Of a stretch of DNA of 64,000 bases, positions 34,958 to 47,628 are shown piece after piece. The stretch comes from Stereum hirsutum FP-91666 SS1. Lineage: Eukaryota > Basidiomycota > Agaricomycetes > Russulales > Stereaceae. The stretch lies in assembly GCF_000264905.1 (NCBI RefSeq), contig NW_006763136.1, positions 1,951,550 through 2,015,549 of the forward strand, read 5' to 3'. Positions within the stretch are counted from its first letter, which is position 1; the number at the start of each line of letters is the position of its first letter. The translations under genes and the position numbers were made by a program. The notes beneath the pieces are model-generated. The model was not told the DNA's origin, ran no database searches, and was given only the letters and a program-made list of their open reading frames with translations.

Positions 34958-36597
34958 TTATAGACTGCACGGCTGGATTCGCTCAAAATATCATCACCTT
35001 TGCCGGGAATATAATGATTGTCTAGACCTCAATAATCCCCGAGACTTTGTCCCTGTAAGGGGAAGCTAAGTCCTCGGTAGTTCATTCTAGCTTGCCCCGT
35101 TCGCTCGTCGTGAATAGTCGTGATACATCACTCACGCAGTTCTCCCGAAATCTTTTCGCGTCTCGCCTTCGGGGGCCTATACGCTATTCTGGCCTAAGGG
35201 ACAAGACTACTTATCAAGGTTCATCAACGAGTAATTTTTTTTGCTATCCACCATACGACAACGAGAAGCGCGAAACAGTGTTCATGGACCATATCACACC
35301 GTTCAGGAAACGGCCACGTACGAACGAACGAACGATTCAGACTCAGCTCGGTCGCCGCTACATTGTGCCTCGAGATGTTGAAGCACAATGATTTGGATCA
35401 TCCTTTAAAGCGCCACCTGAGACATCGCCTCAGGCGACCAATAATAACCCCAGACCAGAGGTCGGGGCTAACCTGATTGGCACCTCCTGTCGTCCCAGGC
35501 GCGTTGGAAGGCTCTCAACGGGGCTAACTCGAACTTGGATCGTTGTTTTTTGTTCTTGAAACGTTCGGACTCCTCTCACCGTTGGAACTCAGTTTTGGAG
35601 TCAGCTGATGGTGATGATCGTTCAAACTTCATGATCACTCATCGTACAGCGTTCAACATGCAGTAAGATCGTAAGATCATACTAAGATGGTTGCAGTCAG
35701 AATCGGCTAGGCATCGGGCGACCTGAGTCGGTGACTGGCTAGGCTGCTTGGTGCATATTCGCGATTGCGGGAAACCGGTGCCGTGGTAGAGATTTAGATG
35801 TGATGAATCGATGATAATTATGATGCGCTCGGTTGGTTCAGCGCTAGCGAGCAAACCATACACTTTACTTCGCGGCGTTGTGGCACGGGCGTAAGTTAGT
35901 CTGAGAATGCAGCTCAAGGCTCCGAATTCGATGGATAGGAATGCAAATGCTGGAAAGGAACGTATGGAGCGATCGTTGGTATGAATGAAAGACCAGTGAA
36001 CGAGTGTGCGAATAAAAGACCTGGGTAACCTGAGATGGGTATACTGTATGGGGAATTAATGAAGTACGTGAGAATGGGGGTGTCGCAAAGGACTCTTCTA
36101 AGAAAGCGAATAGGACAGTAGCGACCACGGCGACCAAAGAATAGAAAGACTGGGGGAGAAAGTGAAGACCCAAACAGAAACTGTTACGAAGGTGAGTGAA
36201 CGTTGCGGCGATTGAAAACAGTTAGCGGAGTACTGGGTGGGGTTCAGGCGGAGACAATAATACTCTACGAATGATACGGAAAAAGGTAAACGAAGACTTA
36301 TGACACAGAACAACACGGAAGAGAGTGGATCTTTACAACATGATGGTCGCACATGAGACTATGTCGCCAAGAACGAGGAGGAGAAAGGCAATGATGAGGC
36401 CAAAAACAAGACAAGCCCCTGAGCGCAGCAGCGATGAGAGGAGGTACGGTTCACGCTCCGCCCCAATACCACGATGAAGACGGCGTACAGGTGGCCTGAA
36501 ACAGACGCCGGTATCTTCCAAGCATGTCAGCGTGCTCGCTACACGGGACGAGGCTCACACCGCCCTGCCTGCACCTCCAAACCTAAACAAGGGACAA
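34958..36597. other. Intergenic, no gene recognised
   Basis: Between the + strand complex III gene and the end of the minus-strand membrane protein. Minus-strand frames at 35865-36521 include hydrophobic stretches but lack linked exons or family motifs and may be 3' UTR. Nothing else supported. Confidence 0.45.
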
Positions 36598-38456
36598 TCA
36601 GCGCTTGTTTCTTAAGACACACACTTCGGTCGGGAGAAGATTCGCCAATGGGGACTGGGACATGCTGCTCGAGAACAGAAGGACGATAGTCAGAAGCAGA
36701 GACTGACGTACCTATCCATAGATTCCTCGCGATCGTCGGATTTACCAGTGAACGTGTGAGCCCCCCTGCTTTCATCCCAGAAAGACCCCGAATCATGCTC
36801 CGCTACGTTGCGCCGGTGAGAATGCATCCCATGCTCAAGCGGCGCTTCAATTGGCCCGAGCGTCTGAACGGGAGCTTCGAAGGTGACGTGACCAGTATGC
36901 GGCGCGGGATGAGAATAAGATATGGACGGTGACAGGACAACAGGATCGCCCGAGAAGTCTGAGAAGCGTTTAGTCGGGTCCTGAGTGAAACCATGCGTGT
37001 TCTGGGATAGAGGGCGTCTGGTGCTTGGAATAGTGACGGAAGATTGGGGGCTCGCAAGCGACGACGAACGATTGAATCCCTGCCGGGGTGACAGATGGCT
37101 TGATGGAGGCGATCCGCCAGGATAACTTGGTTGGATTGTAACTATGCGTGATTCCCGAACAAGAGATAAAGTATTTGCGGGGACGCTCGAATCTACAGGC
37201 AGACCGGAGAAGTTGATGCTGGTTTGTTTGGGTTTCATGCCCGGACTTCCAACATGGGAAAGCCTCTGTCTGTTATCGTTCCAAGCACCACCGTGACTGA
37301 AATAATGGACGGGAGAAGGCGGAAGGGGAGGCGACACCCCAAAATTAAGAGGAGGTAGCGCAGGGCTCAGGTCCTGCTTGAATTCTTGTTCCGGAATTGA
37401 AGATAAACTCCTCTGCGAGCGACGGGCCAAGCCTCGGGACTGAGATGACTGTCGAGACGGTGGGTCGGGTCGTGGATTAGTGGCAGCAGAGGCTCCGGTG
37501 AAGGGAACGAAGGGAACGCTGGTTGTGGAGGAGATGGCATTCGTCGAGCGAATACTTATTCCAGATCGATGGGCATCGGAAACAAGCCTGACAGAGCTTG
37601 ACGAGGGATGAGGATACCAGTAGATATTTGAAGGGTATTGTAATGGAAGGCAGAACGACTGGGATGAAGACAGGCTCGATTGTGATCGGTTGGACGTCCG
37701 CGTGCGCGTTCGGGGTAGTGAGGAAGGTCTTGTGTGAACGCTCGAGCTGTCCCGCGACAGCTTTCCGGTCCTCGCAGCCTCGTGGCGAAGATTGAGCAGG
37801 GAAGTAGAGGTTCGATTCCATAGACGGGTGCGAGCATCAGTGAGGTCCGAAACGTGGCGTGGCCGTTCCTTGGTGTATCCAAACTCGAGGTCGTTAGTCT
37901 TCTCCTTGTGCAGAGAGTCAAGCCCAGAAGAAGCATTCCCAGAAGCCTTGGACGAGCCATAGACAGAGGGACGCATGACCGGATGATGCCCTGTGGTCTT
38001 CGGAACGCCGATCGGCAGTGTCTCGAGCTCAGGGGAGCTAAGGCAGCCCACGAAGAAGGCTTGAAAACGTGTTGTCATAAGAGCGTGCAGAGCATAGATT
38101 CTATCGCCTAGGATCCCGGAGAAGAAAGAGTGGAAGCCGTGGTATGGTATGAATTGTTTTGCTTTTTCGGTCGTTCGAGAAGACACGATTGATACGTTGT
38201 GTCGATGACGGAGGTAGACATACTTGAGGATAAAAACGAGAGCGACTACAACAGGAAGCAAAGCCAGCGGAAGGGCTAAGCTTAGTATTGAAGAGGACGG
38301 TGACTTTCCATGGTGGGGAGCCGGCGAGGACCTAAGAGTTCGAGGAGCGGGTTGCGCGGTAGTCGGTAGTGAGAATGATACATCCACAAAGTTCAAAAAA
38401 AGGAGCATTGATAGTCGAAGCCACGATTCAAGGAGACTGGTATACGAGTGCTTCAT
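36598..38456 (-). CDS. Single-pass membrane protein with long Ser/Pro-rich tail, function unknown
   Basis: Two exons on the minus strand, 38456-36712 and 36664-36598, give about 603 residues; the 47-nt intron has a GTACGT donor, a CTGAC branch site and a GCAG acceptor. Without it the frame would stop at 36690, giving 588 residues. A signal-peptide-like segment at 13-30 is followed by a Pro/Ser-rich short ectodomain and a transmembrane helix at 56-80 (from SILSLAL to FILKYV) with YLRHRH after it. The remaining 500 residues are Ser/Thr/Pro-rich and probably cytosolic and disordered, with many RRxS-type sites. No family recognised. The layout resembles the 28504-30552 gene: a membrane anchor plus phosphorylatable tail. 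Confidence 0.75.
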
Positions 38457-40769
38457 GACGGCGGGACGTGAGTTCGTTGTAATGATCGACGGATAGAGGT
38501 TGGAAGTCCAGTGGGCTTGCTGCGTTTGGAGCTATCGGTGGCGGTAAGATGGACCTGGAGCCAGAGATATGAGATTCAATGTCCAGTCAAGATCTTTACT
38601 TTCAACCAGTTGAGAAATAACCTAGTTCAGAGTCAGCAAGCAAGGCGAGGAAGGCAAAAGAGGGGTTCAACGAAGCCGAACATGCAAGTGAGTTGTTGTG
38701 GCACAGCGGCGGCATGCAGAAAGCTCGGAAAATCCCGATGTATTTTGGACTCCGAGGCGTGTCCGCACAGCTCCGTACCGTCGCTGCTCGCAACGCGAAC
38801 ACGGCTTCGACGACTCCATGGCTTCGACGACTCATACGCTTTTGGATGGATGAAGAACGAAGAGGTGAGTTCAGGTGAAAATAACTCGCAAAGTTGTAGT
38901 CTGGTGTTATGAGGCAGGTCATGCAAGAACACGCAGTTTTCGCGCTGCTGGTGTCGTACTCATAGAGCCGTACAGCCCTTGCCAAAACAGGCGATCTTCC
39001 TACCGCTTTGGACATGTTTAGAGTCGTTCAAGGCGTATTTTTCGCTCCACTAGTCATGTATGATTACGCCTTTCGAGATCGGGCAATCCTTGTTACTAGC
39101 TGGATGAATACATTCGCACGCTGGCAGTGCCGTTTGCCAGGCATCCCTATGGGCAAAAACCCCACAGTATCACGACCTCATATGGCAGCAAGCTAACGAC
39201 GATCCAAGATGGTGCAACGCCGCTCATGATCGTATCCCGAGCGCACCGGGCTTTCTTCATATTCGCACTTGCAGTCAACTGCTTGGCGCCCTGTGAAGCT
39301 ATGAGGGTCTTTCACATGGCCCAACTATCATCACCACGGATCCAGATGCGCGATGATACGTTCTTGACGCTTCGTTCGTACTCCTATGCTTCAAGGTTTG
39401 ACGATAATTTCGAACTCCGATGGATCAAACAATCTCTGACATAATGCAGAGGTGCTTCGACAAACGGCTGCCCCTCCTCCGAGACGTACCTGCCGGCTGT
39501 GTTTCTGCTTCTAACATCTCTGCGATCTGTTCTTGATCCTTGTGGGATGACATTGGTGTGGACGGGCGTTTGAATGAACAACGTGCTCCGCCCGAAACAA
39601 GCGGAATATAGACAGAGAATGACTCTTTGTCGAGGGTTTACACGCCCATAACGTGCCAAAACGGGACTGCGAAATGGAGCGGCTCAGACACAGCAGATGG
39701 CTTGATGTGTGCGGCTGGAGAGAAGTGGCAAGGTGTCCAGGAGCAGTGAGAGGACGCAGGCCATCTGGGAAGCCGCTGTTCTTTCAATTCGCCGCCTCTG
39801 GATTGACTTCCGAGCCGACGGAAAGAGGACAAGAGGACGTAAAAAGAGATCTTTTGTCAGCGATTGGCGCCCTGACCCACGCCACCCCCGAATTGTCTCC
39901 GACAGGCTCCGACTTTGCGTCGTTTGAATTCTTTGTTCGGCACAATGGCCACTAACCACCGCCTCGAGGAGTGGGCGACGAGAAGTGGAGTCAACGGCTT
40001 GGTACGGCACGGGCGCGAGCTCAGCTTGGCTGTGGGGGCCAGTGCACGCCAGGTTAGGCACGGGTCGTCCAGTGAGTGTACACCTACAGAGCGCTGTGGA
40101 CATGGAGTCGGGGCCGTTGTGAAAGCGCCGTAATTGGGACCCCGAGCTTATGCGGCGCCCGAATGAAGAGAGCGATCGGATCGCCATAGCGGGCAGGTCG
40201 GGCCCAGGGAAGACGTGGCGAATGGAGAAGCGTGACCGCCGATGTCATTGTCCCTGGGAAGCGTCTGAACAACGCAAATCCCAGGTGCTATGGATCCTGG
40301 GGATCTGCGGCTTCTCGCAATATCCTCCGAATGGATCCACTGCCCTAGGCCACTCTTGCCAGCGCTGATAAGTACCCTCCCTTCGCACAAACAGCCACCC
40401 TTTCCCTTCCCCGTCCTTCCTGCGCTTCCACCTCCTTACCCCTCCCCAGGCGCACATCTCTCGTCGGCTTTCTCAGAGTTACCGCACGCGCGGTTATCCC
40501 TCTTCCCCACCCTTCTCGCCGCTCTCTCGGCGATCCACGAAACAAACCAGATCTGCGACCAGGGTTAAGTTTAAGCAAGTCCAGTACTTTTTCGGGTTCT
40601 CCGATCCTTCTCCTGACCCACGCCTCGTGTTCTGTTCATTACATATTGCAGCATACCGTGCCGGGTCCTCGACTTGTCTCTATAAAACCGTCCAATTAGA
40701 CGCCTGTTGACGCCTATATAGCTCGTTGGCGTGCCCTTCCTGCGCTTTGAACTCCCCTACTCCGCGATC
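38457..40769. other. Intergenic, no gene recognised
   Basis: Contains the promoters of the divergent neighbours. A TATAAAA at about 40682 lies some 85 nt before the zinc-finger start, with a second TATATA at about 40715. Minus-strand frames at 39684-40187 and 38602-39015 show no coding features that I trust. Confidence 0.45.
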
Positions 40770-42230
40770 ATGTCCTCCCACTCCCACTCCCACCCCGTCT
40801 CCTTGCCTAGCATCCAGGAATTGTTTCCAGGTACTCTTTCCCGCAGGAAAACCCATTGGATTGGCTGACCGTGGACTCGTTGTAGACCATCTCTTGAACC
40901 AGAAGTCCCCTAGACAGCAACATGGATATCGTCATCGTTCCTCTCCAGGTCCCGCAGTAGACGATCGACCGTCCTCGGTATGTTGTCTCTTTCTCCTCGA
41001 TGTTCAGTGTTCTCATCAGCAGTATAGCACGATGGTGCCCGTCGTATGACCTACTCCGGCCATATCCCTCGTGAACGTCGCCCTCACATGGTACATCATG
41101 TCGAGGACCAGACTGAGCCCTCAAGATCACGCCATTTATATCGCGAGCCAGATCATGTTCCCGTTTCGTCGCAACACAGAAACCGTGACGTCTATGCGAC
41201 ACCATCATATCCGGCTCCACGTTCGACCCACCGTGAACCTTCATACACTTACCCACCACCTCCAGCTCCAACATCTATGCACGGGTCATATGCTCCTCAC
41301 CCTTCTCGCTCGTCGCACTCGTTTGAAGTTCTTCGCTCGACCCCTTCGAGAGAATCACTTGAGCCTCTTGCGGTTGGTTCAAGGGTTGGCCGACCTCCCC
41401 GGGAGTTAGGCTCTGTTTCATCCTCTCCATATTATCATTCACCAGCGCCTGGTCCTTCTCAAATATACGAAGATGAATTGGATGACTCTGAAGATGGCTC
41501 ACCTGCTCACTCGCCGTCTTCCCTCCCGCCAAATTCCTCGGAATATGAGGTTTATATCCCGGGAGCTCGTGCTCCAGCCGAACGCAGCAGTGGCTCGCAC
41601 CGCATCGATCGTCCAATAGACGATGGAAAGAGTAAGCTCATTTCTGATCGAGGCCTGTTCACCTTATATTTATATTCGCCCCTCGTGTCACAGGGCATGT
41701 CTGTACTCTCTGTTTGAAGCGGTTCAATCGTCCAAGCAGTTTGGCTATCCATGCGAAGTGAGTCGGACTTACTAGCCTGTGTCATTTGATACTAATAGAC
41801 CTACGAACAGCACACATACTGGAGCAAAACGTGAGTTATCACCCTCGTGTATTCTGCCCCTCACTAAAGCTGACTGTGTACCCCTGCAGCTTTTAAATGT
41901 CCATACCCTGGTTGTGGCCGGTTGTTCAACGTGAACTCTAACATGCGGCGACACTATCGCGCCCACTCGTCTACGGACTCTCCCTCATGGTCGCCGACGG
42001 CGATGTCGAGCTCCTCGTCGACGTCGGGGACCGAGTACCAATTCATTCGCTTCCCTTCCCCCGAGTCCCACATCTCTGAAAGCGACCGCGATGAGGAGCG
42101 CCGTGGCTACCAGCATGGAACTAGTTCGGGTTGGGAATCTGCCTCAGGTGCATGGCAGGGTTATGACGTGCGGCCGCCCAGGGGTGAGGGTTACAGTCAT
42201 GCCGAGAGGGAACGGGTCCCTCCGACGTGA
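40770..42230 (+). CDS. C2H2 zinc-finger protein, putative transcription factor
   Basis: Six exons (40770-40830, 40886-40977, 41028-41631, 41694-41757, 41811-41830, 41890-42230) encode 393 residues. Two tandem C2H2 fingers lie in the second half: CTLCLKRFNRPSSLAIHANTH, joined by TGAKPFK to CPYPGCGRLFNVNSNMRRHYR and the final His in RAH. The linker matches the conserved TGxKP type. Introns 4 and 5 cut the first finger and the linker. The N-terminal 250 residues are His/Ser/Pro-rich with an acidic patch (EDELDDSEDGS), perhaps an activation region. The short C-terminal tail is Ser-rich. Likely a nuclear DNA-binding regulator; the targets are not evident. Confidence 0.88.
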
Positions 42231-45200
42231 CGTGCAGCTATCGTGGTATATTGGGTGTTTCATTGACGCTTTCCCCGTCTAGACTGTTGACTTCTTTTTC
42301 TGCCTGTATGTGTGGGCCGTGGCTGAATTGAGTTTGACACCATACAGAAGAGACCCTTGAAAGCTTGATGCCCGCTGTCTACGTTTCTTGTCGTGCTTTG
42401 TGTCCGTTTTCGTTGTTCTCCTCTGTGCCCTCAACTTCCATTTCATGATCGCAAATTCTTGTAACGAATAGCTCGCCTTTAAATATTATTATCACGACTG
42501 TGATTACGTCCAGAGCATCGATATACTTCTTACTCTGCCGTGCCTGTATAATCTCTCCTCGCAATGGTGGACCGTCGTAGGTGACCACGTTAACACATGG
42601 TATCATTTCTTCTTCTTCGCAAGTATTGGTAGTTTCTTGCTGCTGGCGGCTGAATTTTACCGCCTAGTAACCACAAACTCGTGGAAATTATGGGAGATTC
42701 TTCGGTCGGCGTTGCTGCACTCGATATACTTGCACCACTATTTGCGCATCAGCACACAGGCGCGGATCATCCGGGTCTCACTGACACTTCAATGAAGGAA
42801 CCGAGAGCTGTGATAGGGCGTCCCACAAGGAATCTTGCCCCTGACACCGGCTAGCGAGATGTGGAATACGAGATAGATCTTGGAGGCACCTTTCGGTATT
42901 TCACTTTTCTTTTCTTGCCGTCGGGTCCCCACCATCGATCGCGGATTGATGCTTTTTCCGGTGATAGCACATTAACGAGAAGGATCGGCAGTAGAGAAGC
43001 TCAGCCACCTCATGGAGGATTGGCATGCGTGCTTCGGGGCCCCAGAGAACCTCTTTGGAGGTCATACGTATATATGTCTGCGGCCCACCGCCGTCAACTT
43101 CAGTCCTCTGGACTCCGTCAAAATTGCAGTCTGATCGCCATGAAGAGGTGAGAAATTATCCGAGGAAAGTCCCGCTCATTTATCACGAGCCCGACCTGTC
43201 ACCAGTCACCCTTCAAGCTTTCAAGCTTTCGTCCGAAGAACATTCGACGACGAAACTGTAAAGCGGAAGAGATCCTTTCAAATTGTAAGTAGGACGCGAT
43301 CGAGCGCCACGAGGCTACCAGTATGATTAACCTTTCGCGGACTACTTTTCAGGTTCCGCAGAGCAAATGTCTGAACTCCGCTGTGGACCTGGTACCTCGG
43401 GAGCAATTATGTGCCGCCGGATCAGGTTTTGAAGGACGAACTTCGTCGTTGTGCCCGCCGGCTCGATAACTTGAGGCCTTCGAGTGAGTCTTTTACTGCA
43501 CGATCTTTTTAGGAGGGCACGATATGTCTGCGCAAGATGTTATGGAGACCGGATGAAGACACACCGAATGGCCATGGTGAATATATCAGGCCCTGCCGTC
43601 ATATTAGATATCCCCGAGTCGGATAGCCTCCCGTCCGCCTAACGATCCTCCTGAGTGAAGTCTACTCGTGCTCACTGCCGGGTAATAGTTGAATATTCCT
43701 ACCGGATAACGATATTTGTGCGGGAGGTGGGTGCCTACGGTGGCCAGCGTCAAAGTGGCCGCAAGAGGGCGATGGAAGGGAGGGAAAAACTTGGAGACTA
43801 AATCCGGAATTCCTGATACGTCAGAACGTATCTTTGCGAAGCCTGGCGCAATAAATGACGAGGTTCTTCGGCCGCCGTGAGCGAGGAAGTAACGGCTTCT
43901 TGCTGTAGAGAATTTATGGTTGTGTAGCCCGAGTCGCTATAGCAAAAATTTAACTGGCTGCGCGAGTTAAAGGTCTGCCGTGCAAATCTTCTATCGACGT
44001 CCACCTGAGCCCATGCGTCGATCCGATCGCTCAGTGCGCTTCGGCTTTCCCAGCAAAAATTCCAAACTGCAACCGGCCAATAAGACTGAAGACGCCGTCT
44101 CCAAGCTTTAAAACCTTGTTGATGCCGATCCTTTCGTGGCACACCTTCCACTCAAAAGACCACATTCGGTTCAAAACTCTCATGTCTGACCGGTGTTTTG
44201 AATAGTAGCATGAATGCCTGTTCGCTTCCGTCCACAGCGGCGATGTTAAAAGACGTCGTCAATCGCTGTTTGGGGGGGTGAAACCCTATTGCGCTGGAAT
44301 TTTGCAGGGTCGTCGAGCTGTGTGTACGCGTATGAGCACGAATGAATGGAATACGTGATGTGGTAAGAACAGGTGACGATTAGGAGCACCGTGAGATGTC
44401 TATACGAGGCGCAGTCTGTACTCGTCCCAGAATTTTAGAGAATTACGTCGGGCGAGCGCGATGTATGATTCACGAATGAGGGTACGATTGACAAGTATCG
44501 TCTGTCGTGCATGGAGACAATATCAACCTTCTAGCTCTGCGGTCATCGCGGGACCTTGTCAACGCAATGACAGTCTCATAAGACAATCGACCTGGGAAGG
44601 ATGAAGGAGTTTAATTCATTCGTATGCAAGCCAACGTGGGAGCCTCCTATCTTTCGAAGTAGCGAGACCCCTGAAACGCCTCTGCATCCGACGGTCGACG
44701 GCGATAGACACGTTGTGTGGTAGAGAAAGTGTTACCTTATAGGTATGCCCCGTCAGAGAAGCATCGCGATCCCAGAAATAATCAAGAAGAATGGGGCAGG
44801 ACGAAATCAAATATTATTACCATATTATTGATTTATGGCTCACCGTATCATTCGAAGGAGGAGCTTCGTGAGAGACGTCTCCTGGTCTCCAATGACAGTT
44901 GTCAGTTGTCAAATAAATTCTGTCCTCGAATTCCGGGTCGGCATGGAGAAAAAGATAGGCGCCTTTGACCGCTCTTCGCATTCCGAGGCGCGACTGCCCA
45001 AAGACTGCTTAAGGGAATAGTGGAAGTCAAGCATAAACAAAGGCGGTCACCTGGTTCGGTGATGCGTTTGCATCACGATGAGTTTGAGTCTCCGAATCAC
45101 CTGGAGTTCGCATCAAAAACCGTGCACGCAGACTTTGAGGCAACTGCTACGTGTATCTCTGCGCAGTCCAAATTAGACGGCGGAGCGAACTAGAAATAAG

Positions 45201-46039
45201 TCGCATCTTTTTGATCCTCGCTAGAGATATCATCTCAACTTCTGAGAGTTTCGAAACTGAGATGATCGGACACAACTCATGGAAAAAGGGCTACCCCAGC
45301 CGAAAGGTACCAGAGAGTGTAGCGGATCGGTCATACCTCAGCGCAGGATGAGTCACGCAATACACGACTCTGCGTGCTGTTGACGGAGGGCGCGTACCCT
45401 TTCGTCGAAACGACAACGCAGAATCCTGATAATAAGGCGAACTTTGATTCAATATACTGCGCCGGAAGCTCATTCAGCGAGCTCGCGTTCAACTCGAACT
45501 CCGACGAGATGATGTATGCTCCACGACACCTATTTTGGCTTATGATGTGATCTGCATACGATGCTAACCGATAGATAGCCAGAATAATGCGATATCCAGA
45601 ACAGCCTGGGAGTGCATGATCGAGGCTGGTCGCAAGAATACCATCAGAAATAGACCTCATGCGCAGGCCAGTCGCGAATGCTGTCCATGCGCAGAAAGGG
45701 GTACAAAGCCCGTGCAATTGGGCGTAAGTAGATGAAAAGAAATTAACTCACGTTGACTATACCCTTCAGGCGACCTTGATGTTGTGATTCAGCGCTGTAC
45801 GTGCAGGGACCCCAAACGAGAACAAAGCACGGTAGTATGATGTGAGATCCATTTTAACTGTTCAATGATGGTATGGGTCAGAGTTAAGATCACGCAGGTT
45901 TGAATGTACCCACCTACTGCATACAAGTTGCCAGTTTTTACCAGTGGCGTTTAGAGCACGGGATTTCAAAACGATCCGGTGGTTTGTGCTTTTAGCACGC
46001 AAGCGTGATCAGGTTGTCCTGCATTGATGTCCAGACTGT
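42231..46039. other. Gene-poor accessory stretch
   Basis: After the 3' flank of the zinc-finger gene I find no confident gene over 3.8 kb. A chain of exon-like segments with plausible splice sites lies at about 43.0-43.5 kb (see findings), but no ATG begins it. Frames at 43798-44151 (-), 44717-45351 (+) and 45331-45717 (-) lack recognisable motifs. No terminal inverted repeats noticed here. Confidence 0.4.
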
Positions 46040-46564
46040 TCAGTCGTTCGAAGTCCTGCAATCGTCTCTATAGCTGTATGTGCAAATTGAACAAAACTTA
46101 CCGGAGTTGTCGTGTAGTTTCAGCCACCATCGAGGGCTCTGACCATATACAACCACCATTCGGTCGTATAATTGGGGACACAAAGCACGGGTCAGCATCA
46201 GGCCCGACATTTAAGAATGATCGATGCATGACCGGCACGGTTTCACGATATGGGTGCATGTCCTTCTTGACGAAAGAACAATCACCCACAGAACACCAGA
46301 TAGAGAGTCGGACGCTCTCTCCTTCGAGTGCGGGGAGCCAATACCTTTCTGCGGTAAAAAGGTCAGAGATGAATGTAGCGAAGATGGCTTACTGGTGTCT
46401 ATATCCAGAGTTGGCAGACCCTGCCATCAGACCTCCATGAGCTCAAACTGAGAGCCAGACCACTGCGGCGGAAGGTGAAACAGATGTAGAGGGACTGCAT
46501 TGCCATGGCATCGCCACATCGTGCAGTGGATGCCTTCAGGATCAATGACAGACAATTTTGCCAT
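46040..46564 (-). pseudogene. Small hypothetical gene or gene remnant (minus strand)
   Basis: On the minus strand an ATG at 46564 opens a frame with coding-like character (MAKLSVIDPEGIHC, then FHLPPQWSGSQFELME) to about 46439. A second exon, 46348-46102, has a good acceptor (GACC...CCGCAG) and reads RYWLPALEGESVRLSIWC, then FLNVGPDADPCF. It ends at a GTAAGT donor, and a short last exon, 46073-46040, keeps frame to a stop. The phase between exons 1 and 2 does not fit with any good donor, so either a splice site is misjudged or the gene is broken by a frameshift. No family recognised. Confidence 0.35.
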
Positions 46565-47628
46565 GGTTTACAAAGAAGTTCGGAAGGAAGTTGGCCGTTG
46601 ATAACAAAGATGGAGAGCAGACGAAACTAATTTAAACTCCTCCCGGGAAACGCCGAGTCGACGCGCGCCACTCGCATCCGCCGTTTCCGTGTGCTCGCTG
46701 TCTTCGAGGCTTGGATCCTTGGAAGTGCTTCCAAAATTATTGCGGGTGCTTATTCTACATTGGTAAAATACATGGGATAGAGCAAAATGGGCCCAACCCG
46801 GGTTCGAACCGGGGACATGATGGGCGGGCGGCAGACGCACGTGCTCACAGCCGGCAGTCTCCGTCATCGGTGGGTTCGACTCCGCAGGAACCCTGTTTTC
46901 TGGGTGCTTTAGCCAGCCTTTTTTTCCCGTTAGCTTCGCACACCCACTGTACTGTACCGTGTTTATCAGTGTTAGAGCCTAAAAAAATATGGGTCAGTGG
47001 TTGGTATCACTTGAAAGGGTTTGTTTCTAGATATGGATAATATAAAAACAAACAAATGAAGTTGGGGGCAGAAAAAATACAAAGATGACCAACAGTGCAT
47101 ACAATAGCTAATGGTAGATAGAGTCAAACTCATGGCACCAATGACAGACTGCCATGAGTGCATGTCATTTACATCAGTGGCAGGTATTTATGTGACTTTT
47201 GCCGCTGTAAATATATACAGCCTTTCCTGCCCCTTATGCCACCCCTTCTTGGCTTTTCATCATCTTGACTTACCTTCTTTTTTGGGCTCTCAGGTTCATT
47301 TCCCCCCAAAGCACACATCCAGAGACTCAACAGGACTCAGCCTGTGATAACACAGTCAGAGACACCTCCATCAGCCAGTAGTGTTGTGCTGGGCCGGGCT
47401 CAGAAGCCCAAGCCCGACCAAGCCTGACCTGAGCCCACCCTGACTCTCTATAGGGCTTTGGGCTCAGGCTCATGCCTTGGAAAGCCCAAAAATTGTCCAT
47501 GCACATATCCTTACCCTTGTGTCTGCACCCCATATCTGTGTCTGTGTCTGTGTTCTAGGCCAATAGCCCTCCAGGAGCTCTATTCCTGACAAGATTTGGA
47601 TGGGGGTATTAGTAAAAAGGAACAAAAT
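46565..47628. other. Spacer with reduced gene-like composition
   Basis: Apart from the truncated tRNA copy, no gene. A stretch at 47380-47500 is built from many GGGCT / AGCCC words in alternating orientation, which could fold extensively. Confidence 0.4.
46783..46815 (-). pseudogene. Truncated tRNA-Pro copy (3' part only)
   Basis: A 33-bp block identical to 47623-47655. On the minus strand it comprises the T arm, the 3' acceptor strand (TTGGGCC) and the following TTTT terminator of the tRNA-Pro gene. The matching 5' acceptor strand is absent here, so this is a fragment. About 65 bp away on the opposite strand there is another B-box-like GGTTCGACTCC at 46872-46884, without a foldable tRNA. 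Confidence 0.6.

Noticed and set aside
39684..40187. 167-residue minus-strand frame
   Set aside because: No recognisable motifs, no promoter, biased composition; treated as chance.
46815..46890. Possible second tRNA on the plus strand with B box GGTTCGACTCC
   Set aside because: T stem cannot pair properly and no acceptor or anticodon stem can be formed.
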